Positions 18,447 through 29,206 of a DNA stretch of 64,000 nucleotides are shown piece by piece. Within the stretch, counting starts at the first letter, position 1; each line of letters starts with the position of its first letter. The position numbers and the translations under genes were made by a program. Under the pieces are notes generated by a model. That model ran no database searches. It was given only the letters and a program-made list of their open reading frames with translations, and was not told the origin of the DNA. This DNA comes from Thermodesulfobacteriota bacterium. GTDB taxonomy: Bacteria > Desulfobacterota > Thermodesulfobacteria > Thermodesulfobacteriales > Thermodesulfobacteriaceae. The stretch is taken from NCBI GenBank assembly GCA_030578315.1, contig JAUQQL010000001.1, positions 1 through 64,000 on the forward strand, read 5' to 3'.

Positions 18447-19913
18447 ATGACATCTACTCTTCCTAATATTCTTTCTTGGATCCTTTGGTTGCCCTTAATT
18501 GGTATAGTAATTTTATTTTTTCTTCCTAGAAAAAATGAAACAGCGATAAAGTGGGTTTCATTTATTGTTATTCTTATTGATTTTATTCTAACCTTAATTC
18601 TTTTGGGTTATTTTGATTTTTCTAATCCGAATTTTCAGTTTGTAGAAAAGAGAAAGTGGATAGATTTTATTAATTCTTACTATTATTTAGGAGTTGACGG
18701 AATAAGTGTTTTGTTTGTTCCTCTTTCAGCTTTAGTAACTTTGCTTTGTATTTTGATTTCTTGGGATTCAATTAAAGATAAAGTTAAAGAATTTTATCTT
18801 TCTTTGTTAGTTACTAATATTGCTATGATTGGAGTTTTTTGTGCTTTGGATTTACTTCTTTTTTATCTTTTTTGGGAAGCAATTTTAATTCCTATGTATT
18901 TAATTATTGGAATTTGGGGTGGACCAAGAAGAATTTATTCTACTATTAAGTTTTTCCTTTATACTTTCATAGGTTCTGTTTTCATGTTGATTGCTATAAT
19001 TTATCTTTATATTAAGTTTGGAACTTTTGAATATACAGCTCTTTTAGGAAAGGATTATCCTTTACACATAGAAAAGTTATTATTTTTAGCTTTTGCTATA
19101 GCCTTTGCCATAAAAGTTCCAATGTGGCCTGTTCATACTTGGTTACCTGACGCTCATACTGAGGCTCCTACTGCAGGTTCTGTAATTCTTGCTGGAATTT
19201 TAATTAAAATGGGAGGATATGGTTTTGTAAGATTTTGTTTACCTCTTTTTCCAGAGGCAACTTTATTTTTTGCTAAAGCTATTTTAGTGTTATCGGTAGT
19301 TGCCATAATTTATGCTGGTTTTGCTTGTCTTGCTCAAGAGGATCTGAAAAGACTTATTGCTTACAGTTCAGTGAGTCACATGGGATTTGTTACTTTGGGA
19401 ATTTTTTCTTTAAATCCGATAGGGCTTCAAGGAGCTATTTTACAGATGATAAATCATGGAATTGTAACAGGTGCTTTGTTTATGTGTGTAGGGGTAGTAT
19501 ACGACAGAACTCATAGTAGAGCTATAAGTTACTATGGTGGTCTAGCAACTACTATGCCACTTTATGCAGCTTTCTTTATGGTATTTACTTTAGCTTCTAT
19601 AGGTCTTCCAGGAACTAATGGATTTATAGGAGAATTTTTGATCCTTTTGGGAAGTTTTTTAAATAATAAGGTAGTTACAGCTTTTGCAGCTACAGGGGTA
19701 ATTATTGGAGCAGCTTATATGCTGTGGCTTTATCAAAGAGTATTTTTCCAACAGGTTAATCCTAATGTAGTGGGATTGGAACCTCTTAAGGTTAATGAAT
19801 TGGTAGCCCTTGTTCCTATGGTTATTTTAGTATTTTTAATTGGGTTTTTCCCTAATTTGTGTTTGGATTTTATGAGAGCTTCAGTTGAGGCTTTAGTAAT
19901 GAATTTTAAATAG
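18447..19913 (+). CDS. nuoM: NADH-quinone oxidoreductase subunit M
   Basis: FYLFWEAILIPMYLIIGIWGG, PVHTWLPDAHTEAPTAGSVILAGILIKMGGYG. Confidence 0.96.
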   Translation: MTSTLPNILSWILWLPLIGIVILFFLPRKNETAIKWVSFIVILIDFILTLILLGYFDFSNPNFQFVEKRKWIDFINSYYYLGVDGISVLFVPLSALVTLLCILISWDSIKDKVKEFYLSLLVTNIAMIGVFCALDLLLFYLFWEAILIPMYLIIGIWGGPRRIYSTIKFFLYTFIGSVFMLIAIIYLYIKFGTFEYTALLGKDYPLHIEKLLFLAFAIAFAIKVPMWPVHTWLPDAHTEAPTAGSVILAGILIKMGGYGFVRFCLPLFPEATLFFAKAILVLSVVAIIYAGFACLAQEDLKRLIAYSSVSHMGFVTLGIFSLNPIGLQGAILQMINHGIVTGALFMCVGVVYDRTHSRAISYYGGLATTMPLYAAFFMVFTLASIGLPGTNGFIGEFLILLGSFLNNKVVTAFAATGVIIGAAYMLWLYQRVFFQQVNPNVVGLEPLKVNELVALVPMVILVFLIGFFPNLCLDFMRASVEALVMNFK

Positions 19914-19930
19914 AGGTATGGAGGAAGTTT

Positions 19931-21391
19931 ATGGTGTTACAATTACCACAACTGAATTTTTCTATTATTGGAGTTGAAATTTTACTGCTTTTAGTAGCTT
20001 CTTTAATTTTTTTAATAGATAAGTTCATTTCTAATAAAAATTATGCCTTTTTTCTTTCTTTAGTTACTGTATTTATCTGTGCTATTTTAGTCCTTTTTAC
20101 TCCTTTTGGAGAATTTACACAAGCTTATAAAACAGACTTTTACTCTTCTACTGTTAAACTTTTTTTAATTTTTGGAACTCTGTTGGTACTTTTGATTTCT
20201 TATAATTATTTAAATTCTTATACTTATATAAACTTTGGGGAATATTATGCTTTAATTTTATTCTCTTTAATGGGTGCTTTTTTAATGCTTTCTGCTATGG
20301 ATTTGGTTACTATTTATTTAAGTATAGAGTTGATGAGTTTTCCAGTTTATTTTTTGATAGCTATTAATTATGCTTATAATAAACCCTCTTTAGAAGGTTC
20401 TTTAAAATATTTTATAGTAGGTAGTTTGTCCTCAATATTTTTATTACTAAGTTTAGGAGTAATTTATTATTTTACAGGAACTTTTTATCTTAAGGAAATT
20501 TTTGTTAAGTTGAGTGAAAGTCCGTATAAAAAAGAACTTCTTTTAGCTGGAATGCTTTTATTAGTTAGTTTTTCTATTAAGTTATCCATGGTTCCTTTCC
20601 ACATGTGGGCTCCAGATGCTTATGAAAGTGCTCCTGTCCCTATAACCAGTTTCATAGCATCTTTAGTAAAATTTGCTGCCATGGCAACTTTAGTAAAAAT
20701 CATTATCATTGCTTTTAATCCTTTGAGGGTCCAGCTAGGCCAACTGCTTATTCCTATTATTTTATTAAGTATTTTAGTAGGAAATATAATGGCTATAAAA
20801 CAAGATAATATTATAAGAATGTTAGCTTATTCATCTATAGCCCATGCTGGTTATGCTGGATTAGGTTTGATAAGTGCAGATTTTGTAGGTTATGCTTTTA
20901 TCATTTTTTACATGCTAATTTATCTTATAATGACTCTAGGAATTTTTTCTATTTTAGTAGTTTTTGCTAATTCTCAAAGAGAACTTTTAAGTATTCCTAA
21001 TATGGCTGGTCTTAGTAAAACTATACCTTTTATGAGTTTTTTAATCCTAATTTTTATGTTTTCTTTAGCAGGTGTTCCTCCTACTGCAGGTTTTATGGCT
21101 AAATTTTATATCTTTTTATCTCTGGTAAAAAGTCAGTATGTATGGGTTGCAGTTTTAGGTATAGCTTTTTCAGTAATAGGAGCTTATCCTTATTTAAGGG
21201 TTATTAAAGTGATTTATATGGATGAAGAAAAATTAACTGGAGTTAGTTATCGTTACAATTGGTCTTTCGTTATTCCAGTAGGTATAACTTCTATTTTAGT
21301 TTTGTTAATAGGAATTTATCCTAAACCCGTCGTAGAATTCGTTCAAAGAACTTTGTTTTTATACCTTTCTACTTTATATTTCCCTCACTAA
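19931..21391 (+). CDS. nuoN: NADH-quinone oxidoreductase subunit N
   Basis: YLSIELMSFPVYFLIA, MVPFHMWAPDAYESAPVPITSFIAS, LAYSSIAHAGYAGLG. Confidence 0.95.
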   Translation: MVLQLPQLNFSIIGVEILLLLVASLIFLIDKFISNKNYAFFLSLVTVFICAILVLFTPFGEFTQAYKTDFYSSTVKLFLIFGTLLVLLISYNYLNSYTYINFGEYYALILFSLMGAFLMLSAMDLVTIYLSIELMSFPVYFLIAINYAYNKPSLEGSLKYFIVGSLSSIFLLLSLGVIYYFTGTFYLKEIFVKLSESPYKKELLLAGMLLLVSFSIKLSMVPFHMWAPDAYESAPVPITSFIASLVKFAAMATLVKIIIIAFNPLRVQLGQLLIPIILLSILVGNIMAIKQDNIIRMLAYSSIAHAGYAGLGLISADFVGYAFIIFYMLIYLIMTLGIFSILVVFANSQRELLSIPNMAGLSKTIPFMSFLILIFMFSLAGVPPTAGFMAKFYIFLSLVKSQYVWVAVLGIAFSVIGAYPYLRVIKVIYMDEEKLTGVSYRYNWSFVIPVGITSILVLLIGIYPKPVVEFVQRTLFLYLSTLYFPH

Positions 21392-21418
21392 GTTTTTCTT
21401 TTTTTCTTTTTAATTTTT

Positions 21419-21460
21419 AGTACCCGGGTCTAAGTTTTTCCCGGGATATTTTTTCTTTTT
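21419..21460 (+). terminator. Intrinsic terminator after nuoN
   Basis: CCCGGG-tctaagttttt-CCCGGG followed by atattttttcttttt. Confidence 0.8.
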
Positions 21461-21470
21461 TGTATTTTTA

Positions 21471-21485
21471 GGCATACTTTTTGAT
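21471..21485 (+). promoter_or_regulatory. Candidate sigma-54-like -24/-12 element upstream of fliK
   Basis: AGGCATA-CTTT-TTGAT, GG-N10-GA spacing, between nuoN terminator and fliK RBS (gaaggtggtg). The -12 element is not canonical. Confidence 0.35.
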
Positions 21486-21527
21486 AATTTTAAAATAAAC
21501 ACTTAGAAACTTTTGAAGGTGGTGAAA

Positions 21528-23066
21528 ATGGACAATACTATTTTCTTTTGGAAGTTTTTAAACAATTTAAATGTTTCTACTCAGAGATCAAAGTCCAACT
21601 TAAACTTAAATTCAGAGGAAAATTTTTCTTTTTTAGTTGCAGAGTTTTTTAACATATTGATAAACTATTTATATTTTGATAAAAATTTAGATTCTAAAAG
21701 CCTGTTTTTGACTAACATTAATAACTATAATGACGAAGGTGAAGTAAAAAGTGATTTAGTTTTAAAGTATAATTTAAAAAGTGATGAAAGTAAGGTAATT
21801 TTTGATAATTTAGAAAATTTTAAAAGTTTAAGTAAAATTTTTAAGAGAGAAGAAAATTTTGACAAGTCATTTGAGGAAAAAATTTCCTTTGAGGTTGGTT
21901 TTAAATTTTTTCCTGTATTTGAGCTTTTTTTGAAAAATTTTGATTTAAATTTAAAAGAAAGAGAGAGTTTAAATGATGGAATTTTTAGTAGCGTCTTACT
22001 AGATGGAGTTCTTAAAGCAGGTTTTCTAGAATATAAAATTATATCTGAGGAAAGTGAAAAAAGATACAAAAATCAAGAGGACTTAAAAAATTTGGAAATG
22101 GTTGTTAATAAAGAAGATTTTGAGCAAGGTGTTGTTTATAAAATAGAAAAAACAAATGAGGAGCAAAAAAAAGAAAAAGTTCAAACTACTGTGGGGGAGG
22201 AAGAGACTTTTAATGTAGATGAGGAGATGGATAAATTGTGTTTTAAAGATAAAACTCTAAGTGGAGAATTGGAGAAAGTTAGTGAGGAAGAAAAGAAGAT
22301 AATACTTAGTATGAAAACAGATAATTTTCAGACGGAGGCATGTAAAAAAAAGGAAGCAGGAAGTGAGGTAGTAGGAGATAAAAGAAAAGAGGTATTTATT
22401 GAAAAGATAGACAAGGTAGAAAAGATAATAAAAAATTCTGGGGAAATTAGAGAAATGGAGAGCCAGTTTTTGATAAGAGATAAATGGGAAGGGTATGATA
22501 AAGATAATAAAGATTTAAAAACTATTTTTGAAGAGTTAAAAATTAAAGAAGAAGGTAATTTAGATGGAATTAAAGTATCAAAGTTAGAGTTTAAAATTGA
22601 AGAAGGTAAGTTAACTCAAGGAATAGAGAGGCAAATAAAGATTTATAAATTGATTGAGTTGATTAAAAACGAAGTTCTGAAGATAAAAAAAGGAAATGGG
22701 GATGTAGGGATAATTAAAATTGAAGATAATGTTATAGGTAAAATGGATATAGAAGTTAGAGTTAAAGGAGAGGAGGTAAGAATATTAAGTAAAGTAGAAA
22801 AGTTAGAAGTTATGCAAGAATTTAAAAATTTTATTGTTGAAATTAGGCAAAGTTTAGAGGACATTGGTTTAAAACTTAAAGATTTTCAAATTTTATTAGG
22901 CACGAATTTTGATTTAAAGACAGGGGAAGAGGGGGTTAATAGTAGAAGAGGAAAAGAAAAGTTTAATAAACAAGTTAATTCTTTAAACTTAGGTTTAGAT
23001 TCAGAAAAAGGAGAAGTTTTTATATGGAAGGAAAATTTTAAAGGAAATTTTTATTTTATAGTATAA
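21528..23066 (+). CDS. fliK: Flagellar hook-length control protein FliK-like (ORF track start 21513; ATG at 21528 has a good RBS)
   Basis: C-terminal FliK-type segment IGKMDIEVRVKGEEVRILSKVEKLEVMQEFKNFIVEIRQSLEDIGLKLKDFQILLG; immediately upstream of flgD. Confidence 0.75.
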   Translation: MDNTIFFWKFLNNLNVSTQRSKSNLNLNSEENFSFLVAEFFNILINYLYFDKNLDSKSLFLTNINNYNDEGEVKSDLVLKYNLKSDESKVIFDNLENFKSLSKIFKREENFDKSFEEKISFEVGFKFFPVFELFLKNFDLNLKERESLNDGIFSSVLLDGVLKAGFLEYKIISEESEKRYKNQEDLKNLEMVVNKEDFEQGVVYKIEKTNEEQKKEKVQTTVGEEETFNVDEEMDKLCFKDKTLSGELEKVSEEEKKIILSMKTDNFQTEACKKKEAGSEVVGDKRKEVFIEKIDKVEKIIKNSGEIREMESQFLIRDKWEGYDKDNKDLKTIFEELKIKEEGNLDGIKVSKLEFKIEEGKLTQGIERQIKIYKLIELIKNEVLKIKKGNGDVGIIKIEDNVIGKMDIEVRVKGEEVRILSKVEKLEVMQEFKNFIVEIRQSLEDIGLKLKDFQILLGTNFDLKTGEEGVNSRRGKEKFNKQVNSLNLGLDSEKGEVFIWKENFKGNFYFIV

Positions 23067-23088
23067 GTTAGGATAAAGGAGGAAAAAG

Positions 23089-23751
23089 ATGGTAACCAAA
23101 GTTGAGGAAAAAGTTTATCAGGGTACTACCTTAACTAGGACTCCTAAAAAGATTTTAGAGAAAGAAGATTTTATAAAACTTTTTATTACTCAGCTTCAGT
23201 ATCAAGACCCTATGAATCCTATAGAAAATCATGAGATGGCTATGCAATTAGCTCTTTTTAATCAGGTAGACCAACTTTTTAGTTTAAACGACTCTGTTAA
23301 AGATATAAAGAACTTGATTCAAAGTTTTTCTTTTGGTATGGTATCTTTTTTAGTGGATAAAAAAGTTAAGTTAGAGTCTAATTTAGGACGGGTTGAGAAT
23401 GGTAATTTTTTAGGTGGGGAATTTTTTTTAAAAGAGCCTGCCAATAAAGTTTTGATTATTATAAAAAACAAAACTGGGAAGGTGATAAAAACTATAGAAC
23501 TTAATGGAGTACCGAAAGGAAATCATAAAATTGAATGGGATGCTACAGACCAAATGGGAAATAAAGTTTCTGATGGGAATTATTATTTTTCAATTCAAAT
23601 TTTAGATGGAAATGGAAGGGTTACTACTGATCTTACTCCAATAATGACTGGTAAAGTTACAGGAGCTCAATTTGGAGAAGAACTAAAATTAGTTATAAAT
23701 GAAGAATTAACAGTTAATTTAAATCAGATTAAAGAGGTGATAGGAGGCTAA
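23089..23751 (+). CDS. flgD: Flagellar hook assembly protein FlgD
   Basis: FIKLFITQLQYQDPMNPIENHEMAMQLALFNQVDQL plus GNHKIEWDATDQMGNKVSDGNYYFSI. Confidence 0.93.
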   Translation: MVTKVEEKVYQGTTLTRTPKKILEKEDFIKLFITQLQYQDPMNPIENHEMAMQLALFNQVDQLFSLNDSVKDIKNLIQSFSFGMVSFLVDKKVKLESNLGRVENGNFLGGEFFLKEPANKVLIIIKNKTGKVIKTIELNGVPKGNHKIEWDATDQMGNKVSDGNYYFSIQILDGNGRVTTDLTPIMTGKVTGAQFGEELKLVINEELTVNLNQIKEVIGG

Positions 23752-23755
23752 GGAA

Positions 23756-25147
23756 ATGAGTCTTATAGGAAGTTTATTTATAAGTTATTCTGGACTTTAT
23801 GTTAATACTGTAGCTACTAAAGTTACTGCAGATAACTTGGCTAATCTTAATACTACAGGTTTTAAAGGGAATAGATGTGAGTTTTTAAATGAGGTAATAG
23901 ATAGCTCCCGAGAAGTGTTTAGATGTGAGGGATATGGGAGTTTTGTGAAAAGTATTAGTACAATTTATACTCAAGGAGGGCTTCAAACTACAGACATACC
24001 AACTGATTTAGCTATTTTGGGTAAAGGATTTTTTATAGTGAAAGATTCTAAAGGGAATATTTTTTATACTAGAGATGGACAGTTTTATGTAAATGAAGTA
24101 GATGAAAACAATTTTGCTTTGCAAAACAGTTTAGGTATGTATTTATTGGGAGCAGAGCCTGATGCTCAAACTATGGATATAAATGCTTTAAAACCTTATT
24201 TAATTCCCAAAGTAATGCTTCCTAAGGGAAGTTCTAAAATCTCTGTTCAACTTATTTTTGATAGTCGAATTACAACTAACAAGAGAAATCTTTTAGAAAA
24301 TTATAGTTTTAATAAAGATAATCCTGATATTCCTTTAAAAGATGGTCAGTATGATTATGTTTGGGAATTTTCTATTTATGATACTTACGGAAACAGAGTT
24401 AATTTAAAACTTTACGCAGACAGAGGAGAAAACATAAACGAATACGAAGTTTTGCTTGCTTTGTCTGACCCAACTTTGGATAAAAGGGGAGAGGGTCAAT
24501 ACAAAGGAGCTTTTCTTTACGGAAAATTAATTTTTGGAACCTCTGGAGATATTATATCAGCAGAGTTTTCAGAAATTTCAAATACAGAAGGAACTTTAAC
24601 TTCTATAGACTTAAATAAAATAGGATATCCAAAATTTACTCTCAATATAGAAGGTAATATCCAAGAAATTACTTTTGACTTAGGATTTAGAGTAAAAGAA
24701 GATGGAAGTCTTGAAAGGAAAGTTAATGCTAGTGCACTTATGGCCAATGCTTTTTCTCAACTATTTTACGACCAAGACGGTTATCCTATGGGTATTTTTG
24801 ACAGAATTGAAATTATAACGGAAGAAGGGCTTATTATAGCCTGGTATACCAATCAGCAACAAGCTGATGTATCTCGGATTTTTCTGGCAGACTTTACAGG
24901 TTATGAAGAAAGCCTTGAAAAAGTAGGAAATAACTTATTCAGAGCAAAGTCTGGTGTAAAACCTTTTATTTTTGCTCCAAGTTCTTTTGAAAGAGGAAGG
25001 ATTATGTCCGGAGCTCTTGAAACTTCTAATGTAGATATAGCTAATGAGATGCTTAATCTTATAGTTCTTCAGAGGGCTTTTCAGAGCAATGCCAGAGTTA
25101 TGAGTACTGCAGATCAAATGATGGAAGACTTTATGAAAGAGGTTTAG
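23756..25147 (+). CDS. flgE: Flagellar hook-basal body family protein (FlgE-type)
   Basis: ADNLANLNTTGFKGNR N-terminus, GFFIVKDSKGNIFYTRDGQF, C-terminal NVDIANEMLNLIVLQRAFQSNARVMSTADQM. Confidence 0.85.
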   Translation: MSLIGSLFISYSGLYVNTVATKVTADNLANLNTTGFKGNRCEFLNEVIDSSREVFRCEGYGSFVKSISTIYTQGGLQTTDIPTDLAILGKGFFIVKDSKGNIFYTRDGQFYVNEVDENNFALQNSLGMYLLGAEPDAQTMDINALKPYLIPKVMLPKGSSKISVQLIFDSRITTNKRNLLENYSFNKDNPDIPLKDGQYDYVWEFSIYDTYGNRVNLKLYADRGENINEYEVLLALSDPTLDKRGEGQYKGAFLYGKLIFGTSGDIISAEFSEISNTEGTLTSIDLNKIGYPKFTLNIEGNIQEITFDLGFRVKEDGSLERKVNASALMANAFSQLFYDQDGYPMGIFDRIEIITEEGLIIAWYTNQQQADVSRIFLADFTGYEESLEKVGNNLFRAKSGVKPFIFAPSSFERGRIMSGALETSNVDIANEMLNLIVLQRAFQSNARVMSTADQMMEDFMKEV

Positions 25148-25196
25148 TTATTTAATTAAAGAACAAGTATAAATTTCATAAAGGGAGGTGTAAGTT

Positions 25197-26765
25197 ATGG
25201 GTTTAACGGATGCTCTGTATACTGGAACAAGTGGACTTAGGGCTCTTGGGCATGGAATGAGTGTTATAGGAGATAATGTTTCCAACTTAAATACTACTGG
25301 GTTTAAAGGTTCAAGAATAACTTTTAGTGATGTTATGGCTCAAAGTATTAATACAGCTGCAGGTTCAGGGCAACTTGGAAGAGGAGCAAGTATTCAAGCA
25401 CTTTATCCTCAATTTACTCAAGGAGCTTTTGAATCTACAGCTAATCCTACTGACATGGCTATAGCAGGTGCAGGTTTTTTTATTTTAAGAAATCCTCAAG
25501 CTATAGGAGGAATTTTTTATAGCAGAGACGGACAGTTTGTAATAGATAAAGAAGGTTACTTAGTTAATCCTCAAGGATTAAGAGTTCAAGGCTGGAGAAT
25601 TGATGAGACTACCAATGATATAGTAGGTACTTTAACTGATATAAGAATAGACAGAACTTCTCCCCCTGTTAAAACTTCTAAGATAGATGTGATAACTAAC
25701 TTAGATGCCAGAGAAGAAAAAATAGACATAGGAGCATTTGATATTAATAATAATACTCTTTATGCACTTTGGGATGCAACACGAGGAGAAGAACCTATTC
25801 CCTCTACAGCTTATACTTATAGAACTTCTCTCTTAATTTACGATTCTCTTGGAACCCCTCATGAAATCACCATTTATTATAGACCCGTAACTACAACTAT
25901 AGGAACTCAGATCAAAAATGTATATGAATTTTTAGTAACTTGTAATCCTAATGAAGACTTAAGAGAATTTGCCAGAGAAGACCTTAATCAACAGAAAGAG
26001 GGAGTTTTAATGTACGGAATGCTTGAGTTTGATACTCAAGGAAATGTAATAAGATTCTTAAATACCTATAGGTTAAATCCTGTAACTGGGAATTTAGTTC
26101 GTTTGATAGATGAAACAGGACTTCCTGATAGTGATACCTCAGATGAAGATGTAAGTTTTAGTGATGGTTCTTTTGATGCTCTTGGACCAACTGGTTATCC
26201 TTTAATGATAGCAGATTTTTTGGGTATAGAAATAGATACAAGTATTCCCAAATCTCAAGCAAGGGAACAGCTTCAACTTATAGAGCTTAACTTTGGATAT
26301 TATTATAAAACACTTACTGATACCCAGGTTAGGCAAGAAGCTATAAGGACTACCCAGTATGCAGCTCCATCTGCTACAATTTTTTATGACCAGAATGGTT
26401 TTGGTCCAGGTGCTTTGGAAAGTATTGCAGTAGATAATGAAGGAAGAATAAGTGGAGTTTATTCAAATGGAAGAATAGTTCCTCTCTGGATGGTGGGTTT
26501 GGCTAACTTTAATGCTCCAGAGAGGCTTCAAAAGGTAGGAAGTAACCTCTTTAGAGAAACTACTCATTCAGGTCCACCTTTAACAGGAAAACCTGGAACA
26601 AATGGTTTGGGAACCATTGCTCCAAATTCTCTTGAACAATCTAATGTTGACCTAGGAGAACAATTTGTAAAAATGATTATTTTCCAGAGGGGTTTTCAAG
26701 CTGATGCGCGAATAATTACAGTTTCAGACAGTATGCTTGACGAACTTATTAATCTCAAACGTTAA
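25197..26765 (+). CDS. flgE: Flagellar hook protein FlgE (second hook-type paralogue)
   Basis: GDNVSNLNTTGFKGSRITFSDVM, GAGFFILRNP, C-terminal QSNVDLGEQFVKMIIFQRGFQADARIITVSDSML. Confidence 0.9.
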   Translation: MGLTDALYTGTSGLRALGHGMSVIGDNVSNLNTTGFKGSRITFSDVMAQSINTAAGSGQLGRGASIQALYPQFTQGAFESTANPTDMAIAGAGFFILRNPQAIGGIFYSRDGQFVIDKEGYLVNPQGLRVQGWRIDETTNDIVGTLTDIRIDRTSPPVKTSKIDVITNLDAREEKIDIGAFDINNNTLYALWDATRGEEPIPSTAYTYRTSLLIYDSLGTPHEITIYYRPVTTTIGTQIKNVYEFLVTCNPNEDLREFAREDLNQQKEGVLMYGMLEFDTQGNVIRFLNTYRLNPVTGNLVRLIDETGLPDSDTSDEDVSFSDGSFDALGPTGYPLMIADFLGIEIDTSIPKSQAREQLQLIELNFGYYYKTLTDTQVRQEAIRTTQYAAPSATIFYDQNGFGPGALESIAVDNEGRISGVYSNGRIVPLWMVGLANFNAPERLQKVGSNLFRETTHSGPPLTGKPGTNGLGTIAPNSLEQSNVDLGEQFVKMIIFQRGFQADARIITVSDSMLDELINLKR

Positions 26766-26834
26766 AATCTTGAAGTTAACTTAGTTTAGTGTTAAGCTTT
26801 TAAAGCTAGAAATCCTTGGGAAGGGAGGAGCCTT

Positions 26835-28118
26835 ATGCGGTTTCGTTCTAAATTTTTTTATGAAAGAGCACTTAAAGTTATTCCAGGAGGAGTAAATAGT
26901 CCGGTTAGGGCATGTAAAGCCGTTAAAAGTGAACCAATTTTTTTTGAAAGAGGAGAAGGAGCTTATCTAATAGATGTAGACGGAAACCGATATATTGACT
27001 ATGTTTGTTCTTGGGGTCCTTTGATTTTGGGACATGCTCATCCTGAGGTTATAGCAGAAATATATTTTGCAAGCAAAAGAGGAACAAGTTTTGGAGCTCC
27101 AACTTGGCAGGAGGTAGAACTTGCAGAGCTTATAAAAAATTGTTTTCCTTCTATTGAGAAGTTGCGTCTGGTTAATTCTGGGACAGAGGCTACTATGAGT
27201 GCTATAAGACTTGCCAGAGCTTACACTGGTAGAAAAAAAATTATTAAATTTGAAGGTTGCTATCATGGGCATGTGGATTCTCTTTTAGTTAAAGCTGGCT
27301 CAGGTTTGGCAACCTTTGGAATACCAGCAAGCCCAGGCATTCCGGAAGAATTAACTTCCCACACCTTAAATCTTCCCTTTAACAATTTTGAAGCTGTTAA
27401 AAAAACCTTTGAAAGTTATGGAAAAGAAATTGCAGGAGTAATTGTAGAACCTGTTCCAGGAAACATGGGAGTAGTTTTGCCTAAAGAAGGTTTTTTAGAA
27501 TTTTTAAGAGAAATAACCCAAAAATACGAAACCCTTCTTATATTTGATGAAGTGATAACAGGATTTAGACTGGGAATTTCTGGAGCCCAGGGTAAGTATG
27601 GAATTTTCCCAGACCTTACCTGTCTTGGTAAAATTATAGGAGGAGGTTTACCTGTGGGGGCTTATGGAGGAAAAGAAGAAATTATGAATCTTGTAGCACC
27701 AGAAGGACCGGTTTATCAGGCAGGTACCCTTTCTGGTAATCCTATAGCAGTTTCTGCAGGATTAGCTACTCTTAAAGAACTTTTAAAACCGGGAGTTTAC
27801 GAAAAATTAGAAATAATCTCTCAGCAACTGGAAGAAGGCTTAAAAGAAGTGTTAAAAAGTTTGAGACTTTCATATAAAGTTAACAGAGCAGGGTCCATGT
27901 TAACTCTTTTCTTTACCGAAAGGGAGGTTGTAGACTTTGAAACAGCTTTAGGTTGTGATGCTGAGAAGTTTGCTATATTTTGGCAAAAAATGCTTAAAGA
28001 GGGAATTTATCTTCCGCCATCTCAGTTTGAAGCCTGGTTTTTATCTTTAGCTCATAGAGAAGAGGAAGTTGAAAAAACAATAAAAGCTGTTTATAAGGTT
28101 CTAAGAGAAATAATATAA
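26835..28118 (+). CDS. hemL: Glutamate-1-semialdehyde 2,1-aminomutase
   Basis: [73 protein letters not shown]. Confidence 0.97.
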   Translation: MRFRSKFFYERALKVIPGGVNSPVRACKAVKSEPIFFERGEGAYLIDVDGNRYIDYVCSWGPLILGHAHPEVIAEIYFASKRGTSFGAPTWQEVELAELIKNCFPSIEKLRLVNSGTEATMSAIRLARAYTGRKKIIKFEGCYHGHVDSLLVKAGSGLATFGIPASPGIPEELTSHTLNLPFNNFEAVKKTFESYGKEIAGVIVEPVPGNMGVVLPKEGFLEFLREITQKYETLLIFDEVITGFRLGISGAQGKYGIFPDLTCLGKIIGGGLPVGAYGGKEEIMNLVAPEGPVYQAGTLSGNPIAVSAGLATLKELLKPGVYEKLEIISQQLEEGLKEVLKSLRLSYKVNRAGSMLTLFFTEREVVDFETALGCDAEKFAIFWQKMLKEGIYLPPSQFEAWFLSLAHREEEVEKTIKAVYKVLREII

Positions 28119-28121
28119 GTT

Positions 28122-29177
<1,056 letters not shown>

Positions 29178-29206
29178 TCAAATAAAAAAACAACAAGAAA
29201 AAAGTT

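Noticed and set aside
19325-19516. 63-aa ORF on + strand
   Set aside because: Alternate frame inside nuoM.
21725-22864. ORFs 21725..22069 and 22643..22864 on - strand
   Set aside because: Reverse-frame Ser/Leu/Lys-rich translations of the Glu/Lys-rich fliK gene.
24517-25117. ORFs 24517..24747 and 24935..25117 on - strand
   Set aside because: Antisense to the first hook-type gene.
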